The notes: generated by a model from the letters alone, not told the origin. A stretch of DNA of 44,154 bases from an uncultured Methanomicrobiales archaeon (GCA_903828975.1 CAIKOD010000021.1:1-44154); one strand, 5' to 3'. Numbered from the stretch's first letter, positions 16,400-24,910 are shown. Numbers and translations are program-made.

Positions 16400-19300
16400 T
16401 CATTGACACATCCCCTCCTGCTCACTGCCACCGCCTTGCCGCGAGATCTCCCGGTTATAGCAGTAATCACAGAGTTTTACCTTCGTGGCTTCGTCATACC
16501 AGGCTGCACTTCCAATGTCACAGACCGAACAGCGGCCAAGGTCCCGGATCACCTTCATCATCGAATCCACAGGGAGCACCCCTGGTAACGGGACCCCCGA
16601 AGCCTGTACTTTAGATACTCCATCTCCGTGACAGGTCCTGCACAAACGCCGGGCAGGGAGTGCAGGATTATTGACCCGTTTGCGGGTAAGCTTCTCGATA
16701 AACCACGAATCCCCCCGTTTCCCACAACGTGCACAGGGTGCCCTGTCGGGATAGTCCGCCACCCTGTAGTCACCCGCACGTATCTCACCGGGCTGAATCC
16801 GGTCATGCCCCTGTACTTCAGGCGGAACATTCCGCACAGGTATTCCCGGTTCCATTACTCTGTTTTTACCGATCGGTGACTCAATTCCGGAATCCTTGTT
16901 TTGTCCTGCGGAATTCTGTACTTCATCATGAGTACAGGAGTGCATCTCACACACCCCACCAGATGGTTCCGCGAGACCTAATTTTCCAGAATATATCCTG
17001 TCACTGGTACAGCTATGGGTAAGGGAACCGGCAATTCCGGAATCAGTCCCTGTACAATGGGATTCATCCATGCGGAAATGTTCCGTGTTCCTGCGGCCTG
17101 TTTCCGTAGTCTGCCCGTCGTTTCCGGACGGGTCCTTCCTGAGCCAAACACTCCCGCCGCTGCACCAGGAACGGAACAACGCTTCATCAAAAGTATAGGC
17201 ATTCGTCCTTCTCCGCATCGAGATCCCGGTATTATTCTCATCGCACACCACCGTCCGGTCGGTATAGGCAATCGCCGGGCATTTCTCAAGCAGGCCGGAA
17301 TATGCGTACCCACGCGAGATATAGCCGTGCATCGTCCGGTAGACAACCCCGTTTGAGAGGCCCGTCGCCTTCTGGAGCATCGAGGTCGTGAACTCCGGCC
17401 AGCTGTGCCGGGCGATGACATCGACCAGGTCCGATTCTTTCTTCGTCAGCTTCGTGGTCTGGCCACCGGCCGATCCGTTGAGCAGGTCGAACAACCTGAC
17501 AGCAGCGGAGAAATCTTCAAGGGTTGCAGTAATGCAGGAAATACAACCTACATTTATTGATTCACGCTGCATGAACCGGAGGAGGGCATGGGCCTTGATC
17601 AGGTCGAGCAACATCCCTGAATTCCGCCTGTTACTCCTCGACTGGAATTCAATCTGTTCCGAGAACGGCACCCTCACATATAGCCGCTGGCGTCCCAGCA
17701 CCTCCCACATCGCACGACATACTGCGAGTTCCGGCCGTTCAACCTCGTTTGCAACAGGAAAATCAGAGTCCTTCGCAAGGATGCAGGCCAGAACGCGGTC
17801 GTCCTGATCGGCCGTGTCGTCGATCCAGCAGGTCAGCATCCGGTTGAACACCTGGTCGTCCCCGCTGCCTTCGACCTTCGCCACCCACCAGGTACATCGC
17901 TCAGGGATCGTGCAGACCTGGGGCTTCCGGTCCTTGTTCACCGTCCGGTACTCGAACGGCTCGTTGAACGAGGTGGTTACCCCCTTGAGGACCTCCTGCA
18001 TCTCCTCGGAAAGTGTTGTATCATCGAGCACGATCACCATCCCCGGAACCAGGTTTTCGAGATAGAAGAGTGCCTTGTTACTCATCCTGCCAGAGAGCCT
18101 GAAACGTTGCGGGACCTGCAGGAGCATTTTTGAAAATGCATGGCTCTTCCCCTTCCCACTCTCACCCGTGACCGAGACATGAAGCCCGACCGTATTGATA
18201 ACCGACCGGCTCGCAAGGGACATGACCAGGCACGCTGCGACGGTCTCGTCCCCGACGTGGTCGAGTGCAAACGTATTCAGCATCGCCTGGAGCGGGTCGC
18301 CATACTGAAGTACTGCCACCGCTTCCTGCATCCCGGGTAGGTCATGAAGTCCCGGGACTGGTGATGGAGGGATTGGCGGGGACTGGTAAGGGGTGACCTT
18401 TTTCATCGGAATCTTCGGTTCAACCATTTCCCGGAGTTCCGGCCACCGTTGCTCCCCTCCACCGCAGGACGCATGATGACACCCGGAGTAGATCGCCCCG
18501 TTACCGAACTGGATGGCAAATGCACCATCTTTGTGGTCGCCTGAAAACGGGCACTGTTGAAATGTGAACAACGTCCCGCCCTGGTATGGCTTCCCGGATG
18601 AGACTCCGAAATTATGCTCATGTAACCATGTTCCAAGGTCAGGAAGCCTGCCGTGTCCTCGTACACCGCTGGTCCCGCCACGGGTATTGACCGGGGCAAC
18701 CGGCAGGCATTCCACCAGTTGCATGAGCAATGTATCTCCCGCTTCATCTGCCCCAACCGGGAGAGACCGGACCATGGCCCGACGGTGAGGACGGTCAGAC
18801 GTATTGTCACCCTTCCTGCACATCGTGCCGTAAAGTTTCCAGATCCTTGCCGGGTTATGGACGGTCGTATCGATGGTGCTTTCAGGATCGTCGAACATCG
18901 CTGCGAGCACTTCCAGGCACTTCTTTACCAGCTCCCGGGACGCCTCGTTGTTCGGCAGGTCAATTCGGTACAACAGGTGGGCACCGTTCCCGCTGCCGGC
19001 AACAACCGGGGCCGGCCACCCGAGGTCGCCGAGGTACACCGCGATCCGGTCCGCTTTCGCCATCGCGGCATTATGCTCTGACTCTGTTGATGATACCCCG
19101 GAAGGCCGTACGGGGTCAATATCAACTGGCAGCCAGCGACGACGCATGATATCAGCATCCGCCGTGGTCGTATCTTTTTTCGAAAGACGCATCTTGATCC
19201 GGTTTGCACGCCTTGAGAGCAGGGCAGGGTTCACCTCGTTCAGGGTAACATAAATCCCCTGCACCCCCGGCAGGGTATCGAGCGGACTGACCGCCTTTAC

Positions 19301-19450
19301 CAGCGCTGCCGGGTCATTAAAGTACCCCGAGGCCACCCCGTCGTCGGTAATAGCCCGGACTTCTATGAGCTGCCCTGGTTTGAAAAGAACCGACAGGGCA
19401 TCCGTCATCGCCTTCATTACGGGAATAACTAGCGGACAGGGCTTATTCAT
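16400..19450 (-). CDS. Mobile-element primase-polymerase / ATPase with C-terminal zinc fingers
   Basis: A ~1016-residue replication protein. The N-terminal half is an archaeo-eukaryotic-type primase-polymerase: WLPVDIDP (metal-binding DxD), SGNGAHLLYRI (catalytic His region) and RIWKLYGTMCRKG with RPHR. Next comes a zinc-binding segment (CPFSGDHKDG, SGCHHASC), then a helicase-like ATPase with Walker A GESGKGKSH and Walker B VIVLDD, a winged-helix region (KKESDLVDVIARH) and two C-terminal CxxC fingers (CARCGKRG-CRTCH and CSVCDIG-CDYC). Such fusions replicate plasmids and integrated viruses. The start at 19450 is chosen because ATGAATAA overlaps the stop of the upstream gene; the ORF-track start at 19516 would overlap it by 74 bases. 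Confidence 0.85.
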   Translation of the reverse strand: MNKPCPLVIPVMKAMTDALSVLFKPGQLIEVRAITDDGVASGYFNDPAALVKAVSPLDTLPGVQGIYVTLNEVNPALLSRRANRIKMRLSKKDTTTADADIMRRRWLPVDIDPVRPSGVSSTESEHNAAMAKADRIAVYLGDLGWPAPVVAGSGNGAHLLYRIDLPNNEASRELVKKCLEVLAAMFDDPESTIDTTVHNPARIWKLYGTMCRKGDNTSDRPHRRAMVRSLPVGADEAGDTLLMQLVECLPVAPVNTRGGTSGVRGHGRLPDLGTWLHEHNFGVSSGKPYQGGTLFTFQQCPFSGDHKDGAFAIQFGNGAIYSGCHHASCGGGEQRWPELREMVEPKIPMKKVTPYQSPPIPPSPVPGLHDLPGMQEAVAVLQYGDPLQAMLNTFALDHVGDETVAACLVMSLASRSVINTVGLHVSVTGESGKGKSHAFSKMLLQVPQRFRLSGRMSNKALFYLENLVPGMVIVLDDTTLSEEMQEVLKGVTTSFNEPFEYRTVNKDRKPQVCTIPERCTWWVAKVEGSGDDQVFNRMLTCWIDDTADQDDRVLACILAKDSDFPVANEVERPELAVCRAMWEVLGRQRLYVRVPFSEQIEFQSRSNRRNSGMLLDLIKAHALLRFMQRESINVGCISCITATLEDFSAAVRLFDLLNGSAGGQTTKLTKKESDLVDVIARHSWPEFTTSMLQKATGLSNGVVYRTMHGYISRGYAYSGLLEKCPAIAYTDRTVVCDENNTGISMRRRTNAYTFDEALFRSWCSGGSVWLRKDPSGNDGQTTETGRRNTEHFRMDESHCTGTDSGIAGSLTHSCTSDRIYSGKLGLAEPSGGVCEMHSCTHDEVQNSAGQNKDSGIESPIGKNRVMEPGIPVRNVPPEVQGHDRIQPGEIRAGDYRVADYPDRAPCARCGKRGDSWFIEKLTRKRVNNPALPARRLCRTCHGDGVSKVQASGVPLPGVLPVDSMMKVIRDLGRCSVCDIGSAAWYDEATKVKLCDYCYNREISRQGGGSEQEGMCQ

Positions 19451-19790
19451 GGCGCCCTGCCCCCATAATACCCCCCGGTAATACATCGTACATATGCCAG
19501 CCTTCGTGGTCGACATAGATCCAGAGCTGTACCTTTGCGCCCGGTGGGGCCGGCGTCCTCTGGAGGAGCCGGATTACACCCCCGAAATGAATTGTCACGG
19601 TCCGTACCGACTCGATCTTTGACCGCCACCGGCGGGTCTTCACGAGGAGCACATGGTCAGGGGACCACGCAACAAGGTCAACCGGTGTCTGGGAACCTGC
19701 CGACCGGACGACAAAATAGCCCTGCCGGAGGAGCAGATTCCTTGCGATAAAATCCACTTCATGAGGCCTCGTATGCCCGGGCTCTGTCAT
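19443..19790 (-). CDS. HJC/PD-(D/E)XK-like nuclease fold with degenerate active site
   Basis: A 115-residue protein whose first 60 residues follow the Holliday-junction-resolvase/endonuclease pattern: VDFIARNLLLRQGYFVVRSA, GS, then PVDLVAW and VLLVKTRRW. In active archaeal Hjc-type enzymes the last strand reads like LIQCKR with E/Q-x-K. Here it reads LVKTRR, so the catalytic lysine position looks displaced or lost, while the Asp in PVDLVA is kept. It may therefore be a DNA-binding relic or an accessory to the primase. It is tightly coupled: ATGA overlap with the upstream gene and TAA/ATG overlap with the primase-polymerase. This packing strongly supports one replication operon. Confidence 0.65.
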   Translation of the reverse strand: MTEPGHTRPHEVDFIARNLLLRQGYFVVRSAGSQTPVDLVAWSPDHVLLVKTRRWRSKIESVRTVTIHFGGVIRLLQRTPAPPGAKVQLWIYVDHEGWHMYDVLPGGIMGAGRHE

Positions 19791-20128
19791 CGGTCCACCA
19801 CCTCCGGGGACTCAGGTATCCGTGCCAGTTCTGCGACCGGCCGTAACCCCGTTGATACGTCAACGAATACCCCTCGTGGGAGTAGCCAGCATGAAAGGCC
19901 GGAATGGAATTCTATCGCTTTCCCGGCCCGGTTAGGGGTGATAAAGGAGCTGGCATCAATAATGCCGCCCGGTAACCGGAGTGGGATGGTACTGCCCCAG
20001 AAGAGCAGGCTCCTGACCTCCTTCGGGGAGAGCGTGAAGGTGTTACTGCCAATTAATACGATCAGGTACCCTTCGGTTGCGGTATGGATTGTAGCCGTGC
20101 AGGTCATGGAGATCACCCGGACCGCCAT
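19787..20128 (-). CDS. Unknown replicon-operon protein
   Basis: A 113-residue protein not recognised as any known family. It is probably beta-rich, with GYLIVLIGSNTFTLSPKEVR and NRAGKAIEFHSG followed by LLPRGVFVDV. The latter pattern resembles the C-terminal domain of the 15889-16344 product (SGKALNISIG, then TVPMRSVLAV), so the operon may encode two members of one domain family; the similarity is weak. It is coupled to the nuclease-like gene by an ATGA overlap and overlaps the end of the 38-codon ORF upstream. No membrane segment is evident. Confidence 0.6.
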   Translation of the reverse strand: MAVRVISMTCTATIHTATEGYLIVLIGSNTFTLSPKEVRSLLFWGSTIPLRLPGGIIDASSFITPNRAGKAIEFHSGLSCWLLPRGVFVDVSTGLRPVAELARIPESPEVVDR

Positions 20129-20229
20129 AAAAAGGATGATAACCCGTAAGTTACCAGACTAGTATTGCTCCCCTGTTCCATGGCCGTGGTAGGTTTATGT
20201 GCAGCGGGGGCACTTGGTTTTTGTATCAT
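20113..20229 (-). CDS. 38-residue ORF with strong ribosome-binding site
   Basis: This small ORF, below the track limit, begins at an ATG with AGGAGGAGAGG directly upstream, the best Shine-Dalgarno sequence in the operon. The ATG overlaps the stop of the preceding ORF as TAATG, and its own stop lies 13 codons inside the 113-residue gene. The peptide (MIQKPSAPAAHKPTTAMEQG...) is Ala/Pro/Thr-rich and unrecognised. It may be a leader peptide that couples translation, or a real microprotein. Confidence 0.4.
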   Translation of the reverse strand: MIQKPSAPAAHKPTTAMEQGSNTSLVTYGLSSFLWRSG

Positions 20230-20501
20230 TACCTCTCCTCCTGTTTTGGAGGGAATCGTATTCCTGTGAAAAATTCACCGGTACTGCCAAAACCCGTCCG
20301 CTTTTCAAAAGCAGTCAGGAAAGGACCTGGAATTGTTGTTTGTTGCATTTCTTTCTCCTGGCGGAATCGGAATGATCCGTCTGCCGCCACAAAATGGATG
20401 GTTTGAGACCAATCTAAAGGTTGAGCAGAGCGATTGAAAGTGAATGAACTATCAGCAATAGTAATATCATGGATTGAATATGAGCTGTTAGTTAAGCACA
20501 T
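20229..20501 (-). CDS. Possible first ORF of the replicon operon, unknown
   Basis: A ~90-residue ORF (start taken at ATG 20501; the track start at GTG 20543 would overlap the divergent MOT1 gene). No family is recognised; the sequence is polar, with DWSQTIHFVAADGSFRFRQ and a basic Pro/Lys/Glu/Arg end. The main support is context: its stop forms TAATG with the next ORF, which continues in coupled fashion into the replicon operon. A TATA-like CTATATT lies only about 10 bases before the ATG, which is too close for a canonical promoter. It could be a chance ORF. Confidence 0.35.
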   Translation of the reverse strand: MCLTNSSYSIHDITIADSSFTFNRSAQPLDWSQTIHFVAADGSFRFRQEKEMQQTTIPGPFLTAFEKRTGFGSTGEFFTGIRFPPKQEER

Positions 20502-20522
20502 TAAGGGAATATAGGGGTTATT

Positions 20523-21665
20523 TTGGTGGAGGAAGAGGTTCACGGCGGATTAAAGTTTAACCTGTCCGAGCTTGCCGGGGCATTGGGAGATTTCGGGACG
20601 ATTCTACCCCTGATGTTTGCTGTTGCCCTTGTGTGCCATCTCAACCTCGGGATTATTCTTCTCTTCTTCGGAATCTGGTTCATTTTTACCGGGTTTTACT
20701 ATCGCCTGCCGATCCCCGTAGAGCCGATGAAAGTGATTGCCGTTGTGGCGATTTCAAGTCTCCTCGCCGGGCCAGAAATTGCAGCCGCCGGTATCCTCCT
20801 TGGCCTCCTCTTTTTCTTCCTTGGTTTTGGCAAATGGATGTACTATATTGGAAAATATATCCCGAACGCAGTAATCAGGGGTATACAGCTGGGCCTGGCC
20901 CTGTTACTCCTCAAATCTGCGGGGGCCTTTATGTTTGAGGCCCCGGGATTCTTTGTGTTCGGAATTGCCGTCATTCTGCTCGTATTCCTGCTTTCTTACC
21001 TTGGAAAGATCCCGGACCTCTCTGCTCTGATACTACTTGTTGCTGCGGTTATAATTGGTATCTTCATACACGGAGTTCCTGATATTTACATAATCAATAT
21101 CCCGGGACTGGTAATCCCATCGTTCGCCGACTATATTGCATCAATCCCTGAACTTGTCCTCCCCCAGGCTGTAATCACTATCACGAATGCGATCCTGGCC
21201 ACTTCTCTTCTTACCAGGGACATGTTTTCCCGCGAAATACCACCGGAGAGACTTTCAAAAACAATCGGCGTCATGAATATAATTTCCGCCCCGTTCGGTG
21301 GATTTCCCATGTGTCATGGGGCAGGAGGCCTTGCGGCCCAGTACCGGTTCGGTGCAAGGACCGGGGGTTCGAATATCTTTGCAGGGATTATACTCCTCGT
21401 CATTGCAGCATTTTTTGCCAGTCCCGGTATACAGGAACTGATATCCCCGGGGATTTATGGGGCACTCCTTGTCTTTGTCGCTATCGAGATGGGAAAGCAC
21501 GGGTTAAAAACAGACTCCCTGCCAGTCACCGTCGTCACGGGAGTCCTTGCATTACTCTCTGTCGTAGGTGGATTCATTGCCGGGATGGTCCTCGCGTACC
21601 TGATGAAATGGAACAGGGAGAGGAAACAAAAGGGGAAAGATATCACACCACCCCTGGCGCCATAA
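20523..21665 (+). CDS. MOT1-type molybdate/sulfate transporter
   Basis: A 380-residue inner-membrane protein with 10-12 predicted hydrophobic helices, belonging to the MOT1 molybdate transporter family of the SulP-related group. The family hallmark ELAGALGDFGTILPL is near residue 15, and PIPVEPMKVIAVVAI and APFGGFPMCHGAGGLAAQYRFGAR are the other two conserved regions that line the oxyanion path. It should import molybdate, possibly also sulfate. The start is TTG 20523 or GTG 20526, with AGGGGTT upstream. It is divergent from the replicon operon, and the next gene on the same strand encodes a methyltransferase. It is the first gene of the Mo/W-related stretch to the right. Confidence 0.88.
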   Translation: MVEEEVHGGLKFNLSELAGALGDFGTILPLMFAVALVCHLNLGIILLFFGIWFIFTGFYYRLPIPVEPMKVIAVVAISSLLAGPEIAAAGILLGLLFFFLGFGKWMYYIGKYIPNAVIRGIQLGLALLLLKSAGAFMFEAPGFFVFGIAVILLVFLLSYLGKIPDLSALILLVAAVIIGIFIHGVPDIYIINIPGLVIPSFADYIASIPELVLPQAVITITNAILATSLLTRDMFSREIPPERLSKTIGVMNIISAPFGGFPMCHGAGGLAAQYRFGARTGGSNIFAGIILLVIAAFFASPGIQELISPGIYGALLVFVAIEMGKHGLKTDSLPVTVVTGVLALLSVVGGFIAGMVLAYLMKWNRERKQKGKDITPPLAP

Positions 21666-21733
21666 AAAAACTGTTCGCTTAACATTTTTATCTGGTTAAG
21701 TAGTAGTATAGAGGAAGAACCGGACGTGACCAT

Positions 21734-22609
21734 ATGGATAATGAGCTACCAATACAATCATCCAGTGACCAGTGTTTTGATACTATCGACTGGATTAACG
21801 TCTGGAAGGAGAGGAAATTCCGGCAGCTCGCAACACCGCACTACCAGAACAGTATCGATTTCTGGTCTGACGAAGAGAATGTCAGGCGCCTGTATCTCTA
21901 CGACAAGAAAGGGAGAGCAACGCTTGTCATGGAGCAACTGGGTGGCATAAAGATCTACCCGGGTGCAAAGGTCCTTGATATCGGTGCCGGGCCGGGCACT
22001 CTTGCAGTACCGCTCGCACGAAGGGGCTGTAAGGTCACCGTAGTTGAGCCTTCACCAATGATGGTGTCCGCACTAAGAGATTACCAGGCTTCAGAGCAGG
22101 TGGAGGATATCCGCATTATTGAGAAGAAATGGGAAGATGTGACGATCGAAGAGCTGGGGGGGCCGTTTGATATTGTTATTGCATCATATTCGCTCTCGAT
22201 GGTGGATATCGGAGAGGCGGTTCGTAAAATGGGTACCGTCTGTTCAGGTACGGTCTACCTGTTCTGGTTCTTAAAGCCGTCACCATCTTCGGAGATCCTC
22301 CATCATCTCTGGCCAAAAGTCCATGGAGTCCCATACTATTACGAGCCGAAGGCGGACTGTCTTTTTATGGCCCTTCTCCAGATGGGGATTTATCCGAATT
22401 TTGAAGTCTTGAAATCTGACCACAGGCACCGCTATCCAACGATTGGGGATGCAACTGCAGATTTTCACCGGCGCATGGACTGCACTGACGAACACCAGGA
22501 TAAAATTATCCGGGACTATCTCCGCACAAAGTTATCCATGATCGGGACTGAGTTCCAGCTCAGGGGTTCATCGTACGGGGCAAAGATCTGGTGGACAAAG
22601 GACCATTAA
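21734..22609 (+). CDS. Class I SAM-dependent methyltransferase
   Basis: A 291-residue methyltransferase with the Rossmann-type SAM motif VLDIGAGPGTLAVPLAR near residue 80, followed by the acidic ribose-binding strand VTVVEPS and the third motif FDIVIASYSLSMVDI. The C-terminal half contains a Trp/His/Tyr-rich region (LWPKVHGVPYYYEP) that may form a substrate pocket. The substrate is unknown; small molecules are likelier than RNA because no RNA-binding domain is seen. It starts 68 bp after the MOT1 stop and is probably co-transcribed with it. A hairpin-like CTTAAC...GTTAAG lies in between. Confidence 0.82.
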   Translation: MDNELPIQSSSDQCFDTIDWINVWKERKFRQLATPHYQNSIDFWSDEENVRRLYLYDKKGRATLVMEQLGGIKIYPGAKVLDIGAGPGTLAVPLARRGCKVTVVEPSPMMVSALRDYQASEQVEDIRIIEKKWEDVTIEELGGPFDIVIASYSLSMVDIGEAVRKMGTVCSGTVYLFWFLKPSPSSEILHHLWPKVHGVPYYYEPKADCLFMALLQMGIYPNFEVLKSDHRHRYPTIGDATADFHRRMDCTDEHQDKIIRDYLRTKLSMIGTEFQLRGSSYGAKIWWTKDH

Positions 22610-22761
22610 TCACCGGGGGTCCCTACGTCCAGGTCAGGAGACGGGAACCTTCTTTCAATAGGAATTCCACACGTAAAACCCAACTTTCATATGGCAAAAA
22701 ATCCGGAAATCATCTCATTCAGGATTGGAATCTACATAACACGTGATTTTTCTGATTGACC

Positions 22762-23259
22762 ATGAAACAAACTATGAAACCAGAATCACTCACTATTATC
22801 GGCACAATCAGTTCACCATGGAAATCAGCTGAAGGTATGCCTATTCAACCTACAGGAGCGATGGGCGTCAAGGGACGTGTTGATATTAACGAGGAATACC
22901 GCCCGGGGCTCTTTGACCTTGCAGGGTTCTCACGCATCATTCTGATCTACCTGTTCCACCAGTCAACCGGGTACGACCTGACGGTAACCCCGTTTCTTGA
23001 TACCAGGCCCCACGGGGTATTTGCAACACGGGCACCGAGACGTCCCAGCCAAATAGGGTTATCCGTGGTCAGGCTGCTCAGTGTTGATGGATCAGGGATA
23101 GAGATCGCAGATATCGACATCCTGGACGGGACTCCCATCCTGGATATAAAACCATATATCCCGGAAATTGATTCATACCCTGGTGAAAAAACAGGCTGGC
23201 TTCCAGAAGCAGGGAGTATGGCTACGTCCCGGGCAGATCGCAGGTTTGCCGACCGCTGA
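22762..23259 (+). CDS. trmO: tRNA (t6A37) methyltransferase TrmO family
   Basis: TrmO methylates N6-threonylcarbamoyladenosine at position 37 of certain tRNAs to m6t6A using SAM, through a small beta-barrel fold unlike other methyltransferases. The 165-residue protein has the family blocks: IGTISSPW at the start, a central FDLAGFSRIILIYLFHQS, ATRAPRRPSQIGLSVVRLL and the hallmark DGTPILDIKPYIPEID. I use the ATG at 22762; the track begins at an in-frame TTG. No strong ribosome-binding site is visible, so it could be leaderless. It is not obviously connected to the molybdenum genes. Confidence 0.9.
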   Translation: MKQTMKPESLTIIGTISSPWKSAEGMPIQPTGAMGVKGRVDINEEYRPGLFDLAGFSRIILIYLFHQSTGYDLTVTPFLDTRPHGVFATRAPRRPSQIGLSVVRLLSVDGSGIEIADIDILDGTPILDIKPYIPEIDSYPGEKTGWLPEAGSMATSRADRRFADR

Positions 23260-23298
23260 TAAAAAGGATGCAAATGTTCTGCCAAATCTGATGGAGAC

Positions 23299-23343
23299 CC
23301 GGCCAGGGAACCCGGGGTTTCATCTTCCGGTATACCTGGCCGG
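23299..23343. other. Inverted repeat after trmO
   Basis: CCGGCCAGG and CCTGGCCGG form a perfect 9-bp inverted repeat around a 27-base loop, 40 bp after the trmO stop. It may be a terminator or mRNA 3' structure. The remainder of the 375-bp gap to the convergent storage-protein gene shows nothing else apart from the AT-rich direct repeat at 23581-23610. Confidence 0.4.
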
Positions 23344-23580
23344 AACCTTCCAAAACGTAACCAGACTTAACAATTCCCTTGTGAAAGGTTATGCAGGAAT
23401 AATCCATGCGGATTTCTCCCGGAAACCTATGAAGAGCTGGAGCGGGGATCACGATGATCGCTTTGGCCCTGGCTATACTGCCTGCCGGACCATAAAGATA
23501 CAGATTTGATTACCCTGTGCCGCAAAAACCCCCAATGCGGCATTCTAGTGTTACGACCGATCGAATAAAAATATGTTGTT

Positions 23581-23610
23581 TTTAGTTAATGTTAATAATA
23601 TTTAGTTAAT
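23581..23610. repeat. Direct repeat TTTAGTTAAT
   Basis: TTTAGTTAAT occurs at 23581-23590 and again at 23601-23610, with GTTAATAATA between. A similar TAGTTAATAATAT occurs near 24473, at the other end of the storage-protein gene. AGGAG and an ATG follow at 23611-23624, opening a 29-codon ORF antisense to the storage-protein 3' end, which I do not call as a gene. These could be protein-binding sites or remnants of a duplicated promoter. Confidence 0.35.
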
Positions 23611-23634
23611 AGGAGTGGTGAATGCCTGAATGTA

Positions 23635-24444
23635 TCATTCGGCACGAATCACGGTCCCGACTTTTTCACCCTTCAGGAGTTTCGGAAGATTTCCCGGGAC
23701 ATGCCCGTTGATGATATGCACTTCCCTGACATTCCTTGCATCCGGGAGAAGACTTACGATCATGGGTTCGAGGACCATGTCATCCAGGTCCATGGCAAGG
23801 AGTTCCTTTGCCGTGATATCGGCAATGAATTCAGCATCTGGATTTGTATACGGGTTTTCTGAATAAAGCCCATTCACATTCTTCAATAAGATACAGCGTT
23901 TTGCTCCAACAACTTCGGCAGCGAGAAATGCTCCGGTATCAGTCCGGTGGGGAGGAATGGCCCCGTGTTCACCCGGGTGCTCGTATAACCCGTACGGCGG
24001 GGTGCCGTGCATCACCGGTAATGCACCAAGGAAAATCTGCGTCGGTAACTCGAGGAGGTCTGCCGTGTGGATACGGACACCATGCCAGGGGGCCAGCAGG
24101 ATCGAGACCATGATCGCGTTCTGTTCGGATATTTTTCCCGCAAGTTCGGCGAGCACACCGGTGGGCATCCCGAGGTCAAGCCCGATATCCAGGATATGGC
24201 GCGCCCTGACTCCCCCACCGGTAACAACCAACATCTGGTTATCTTTCGAAAGCCCCCCTATCTCACGTACCAGGGGAAGGAGGACCTCGCGGCCGTAGTC
24301 GATGATGCCATGTCCTCCAATTTTTACGACATTGAGTTCAGGCATTAACCTGAGCCTCGGGCGGTCACGGTACGCGGCAAGAAGGCTTCTTCGTGAGAGG
24401 GTTTCCCCTTTTAATGTATTGTCAAGTTCAAATCTTCGGTGCAT
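23635..24444 (-). CDS. Molybdenum storage protein (MosA/MosB) homologue
   Basis: A 269-residue amino-acid-kinase-fold protein closely resembling the subunits of the Azotobacter molybdenum storage protein, which builds polyoxomolybdate clusters in a cage using ATP. As remembered from that family it keeps VVKIGGHGIIDYGRE, VTGGGVRARHILDIGLDLGM, the PPYGLYEHP and IPPHRTDTGAFLAAE segments, LLKNVNGLYS and the C-terminal VREVHIINGHVPGNL...GTVIRAE. UMP kinases share the fold but not the PP-H-RTDTGAF block. Azotobacter needs two subunits, whereas a single gene is present here, so a homo-oligomer or a second gene elsewhere is implied. It could store tungstate. A TATA-like AATATAAAC lies about 20 bases upstream of the ATG. 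Confidence 0.85.
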   Translation of the reverse strand: MHRRFELDNTLKGETLSRRSLLAAYRDRPRLRLMPELNVVKIGGHGIIDYGREVLLPLVREIGGLSKDNQMLVVTGGGVRARHILDIGLDLGMPTGVLAELAGKISEQNAIMVSILLAPWHGVRIHTADLLELPTQIFLGALPVMHGTPPYGLYEHPGEHGAIPPHRTDTGAFLAAEVVGAKRCILLKNVNGLYSENPYTNPDAEFIADITAKELLAMDLDDMVLEPMIVSLLPDARNVREVHIINGHVPGNLPKLLKGEKVGTVIRAE

Positions 24445-24458
24445 AGAATCACGATATG

Positions 24459-24466
24459 TTTATATT
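24459..24466 (+). promoter_or_regulatory. TATA box for 24524 gene
   Basis: TTTATATT lies about 60 bases before the ATG at 24524 in the short divergent region between the storage-protein gene and this small gene. Transcription would begin near 24490, leaving a ~35-base leader that holds the AGGTG ribosome-binding site. Confidence 0.45.
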
Positions 24467-24523
24467 CCAGTGTAGTTAATAATATGAGTGATAAACCAGT
24501 TGGTATATCAGCAGGTGCAGAAT

Positions 24524-24736
24524 ATGTTAAAGATCTATGTACGAGAACGCCAGAAGGTTGGCGAAGGTGTAAAACAGCCGAAATACCGGATAGTCGCGGT
24601 AACGGGCGGACAGTTACAGATCGAGGCGACCCATTTCCGCAAGGTCGAGATCGAGCAGATCGCAAAGGATGTAGGTGCCCAGGTTATCTACATGGAACCG
24701 GTACCAGAAGACGAGAAGCATAAATTCGAACACTAA
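24524..24736 (+). CDS. Conserved-looking 70-residue protein, unknown
   Basis: The track ORF begins at a GTG at 24488, but the ATG at 24524 has AGGTG at a good distance and gives a 70-residue product. It is acidic-basic mixed, compact and without membrane helices: MLKIYVRERQKVGEGVKQPK, then VAVTGGQLQIEATHFRKVEI and AKDVGAQVIYMEPV. It looks like a small alpha/beta domain. I do not recognise a family. It sits between the storage-protein and Tup genes, so a role in Mo/W handling is possible but unsupported. Confidence 0.65.
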   Translation: MLKIYVRERQKVGEGVKQPKYRIVAVTGGQLQIEATHFRKVEIEQIAKDVGAQVIYMEPVPEDEKHKFEH

Positions 24737-24910
24737 TACTTTTTTTCATCGCCGGTATGGCAACAGAAGCAGAATAACGCCTGATGGTGTATCTGGATAA
24801 TACATCCGCGGGTCCGGTACCTCCCGGCCATGTCATCATGAAATGAATGGAGTCACATCCGGGTGAGCAAGTCTTAATGGCAGTTAATCAGAATATATAA
24901 TCACAATATC

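Noticed and set aside
23168-23509. 113-aa plus-strand ORF overlapping the end of trmO
   Set aside because: It starts inside trmO in another frame and runs across the post-trmO inverted repeat; no recognisable protein features.
23624-23710. 29-codon plus-strand ORF with AGGAG upstream
   Set aside because: It is antisense to the 3' end of the storage-protein gene and ends quickly; the ribosome-binding site is probably fortuitous.
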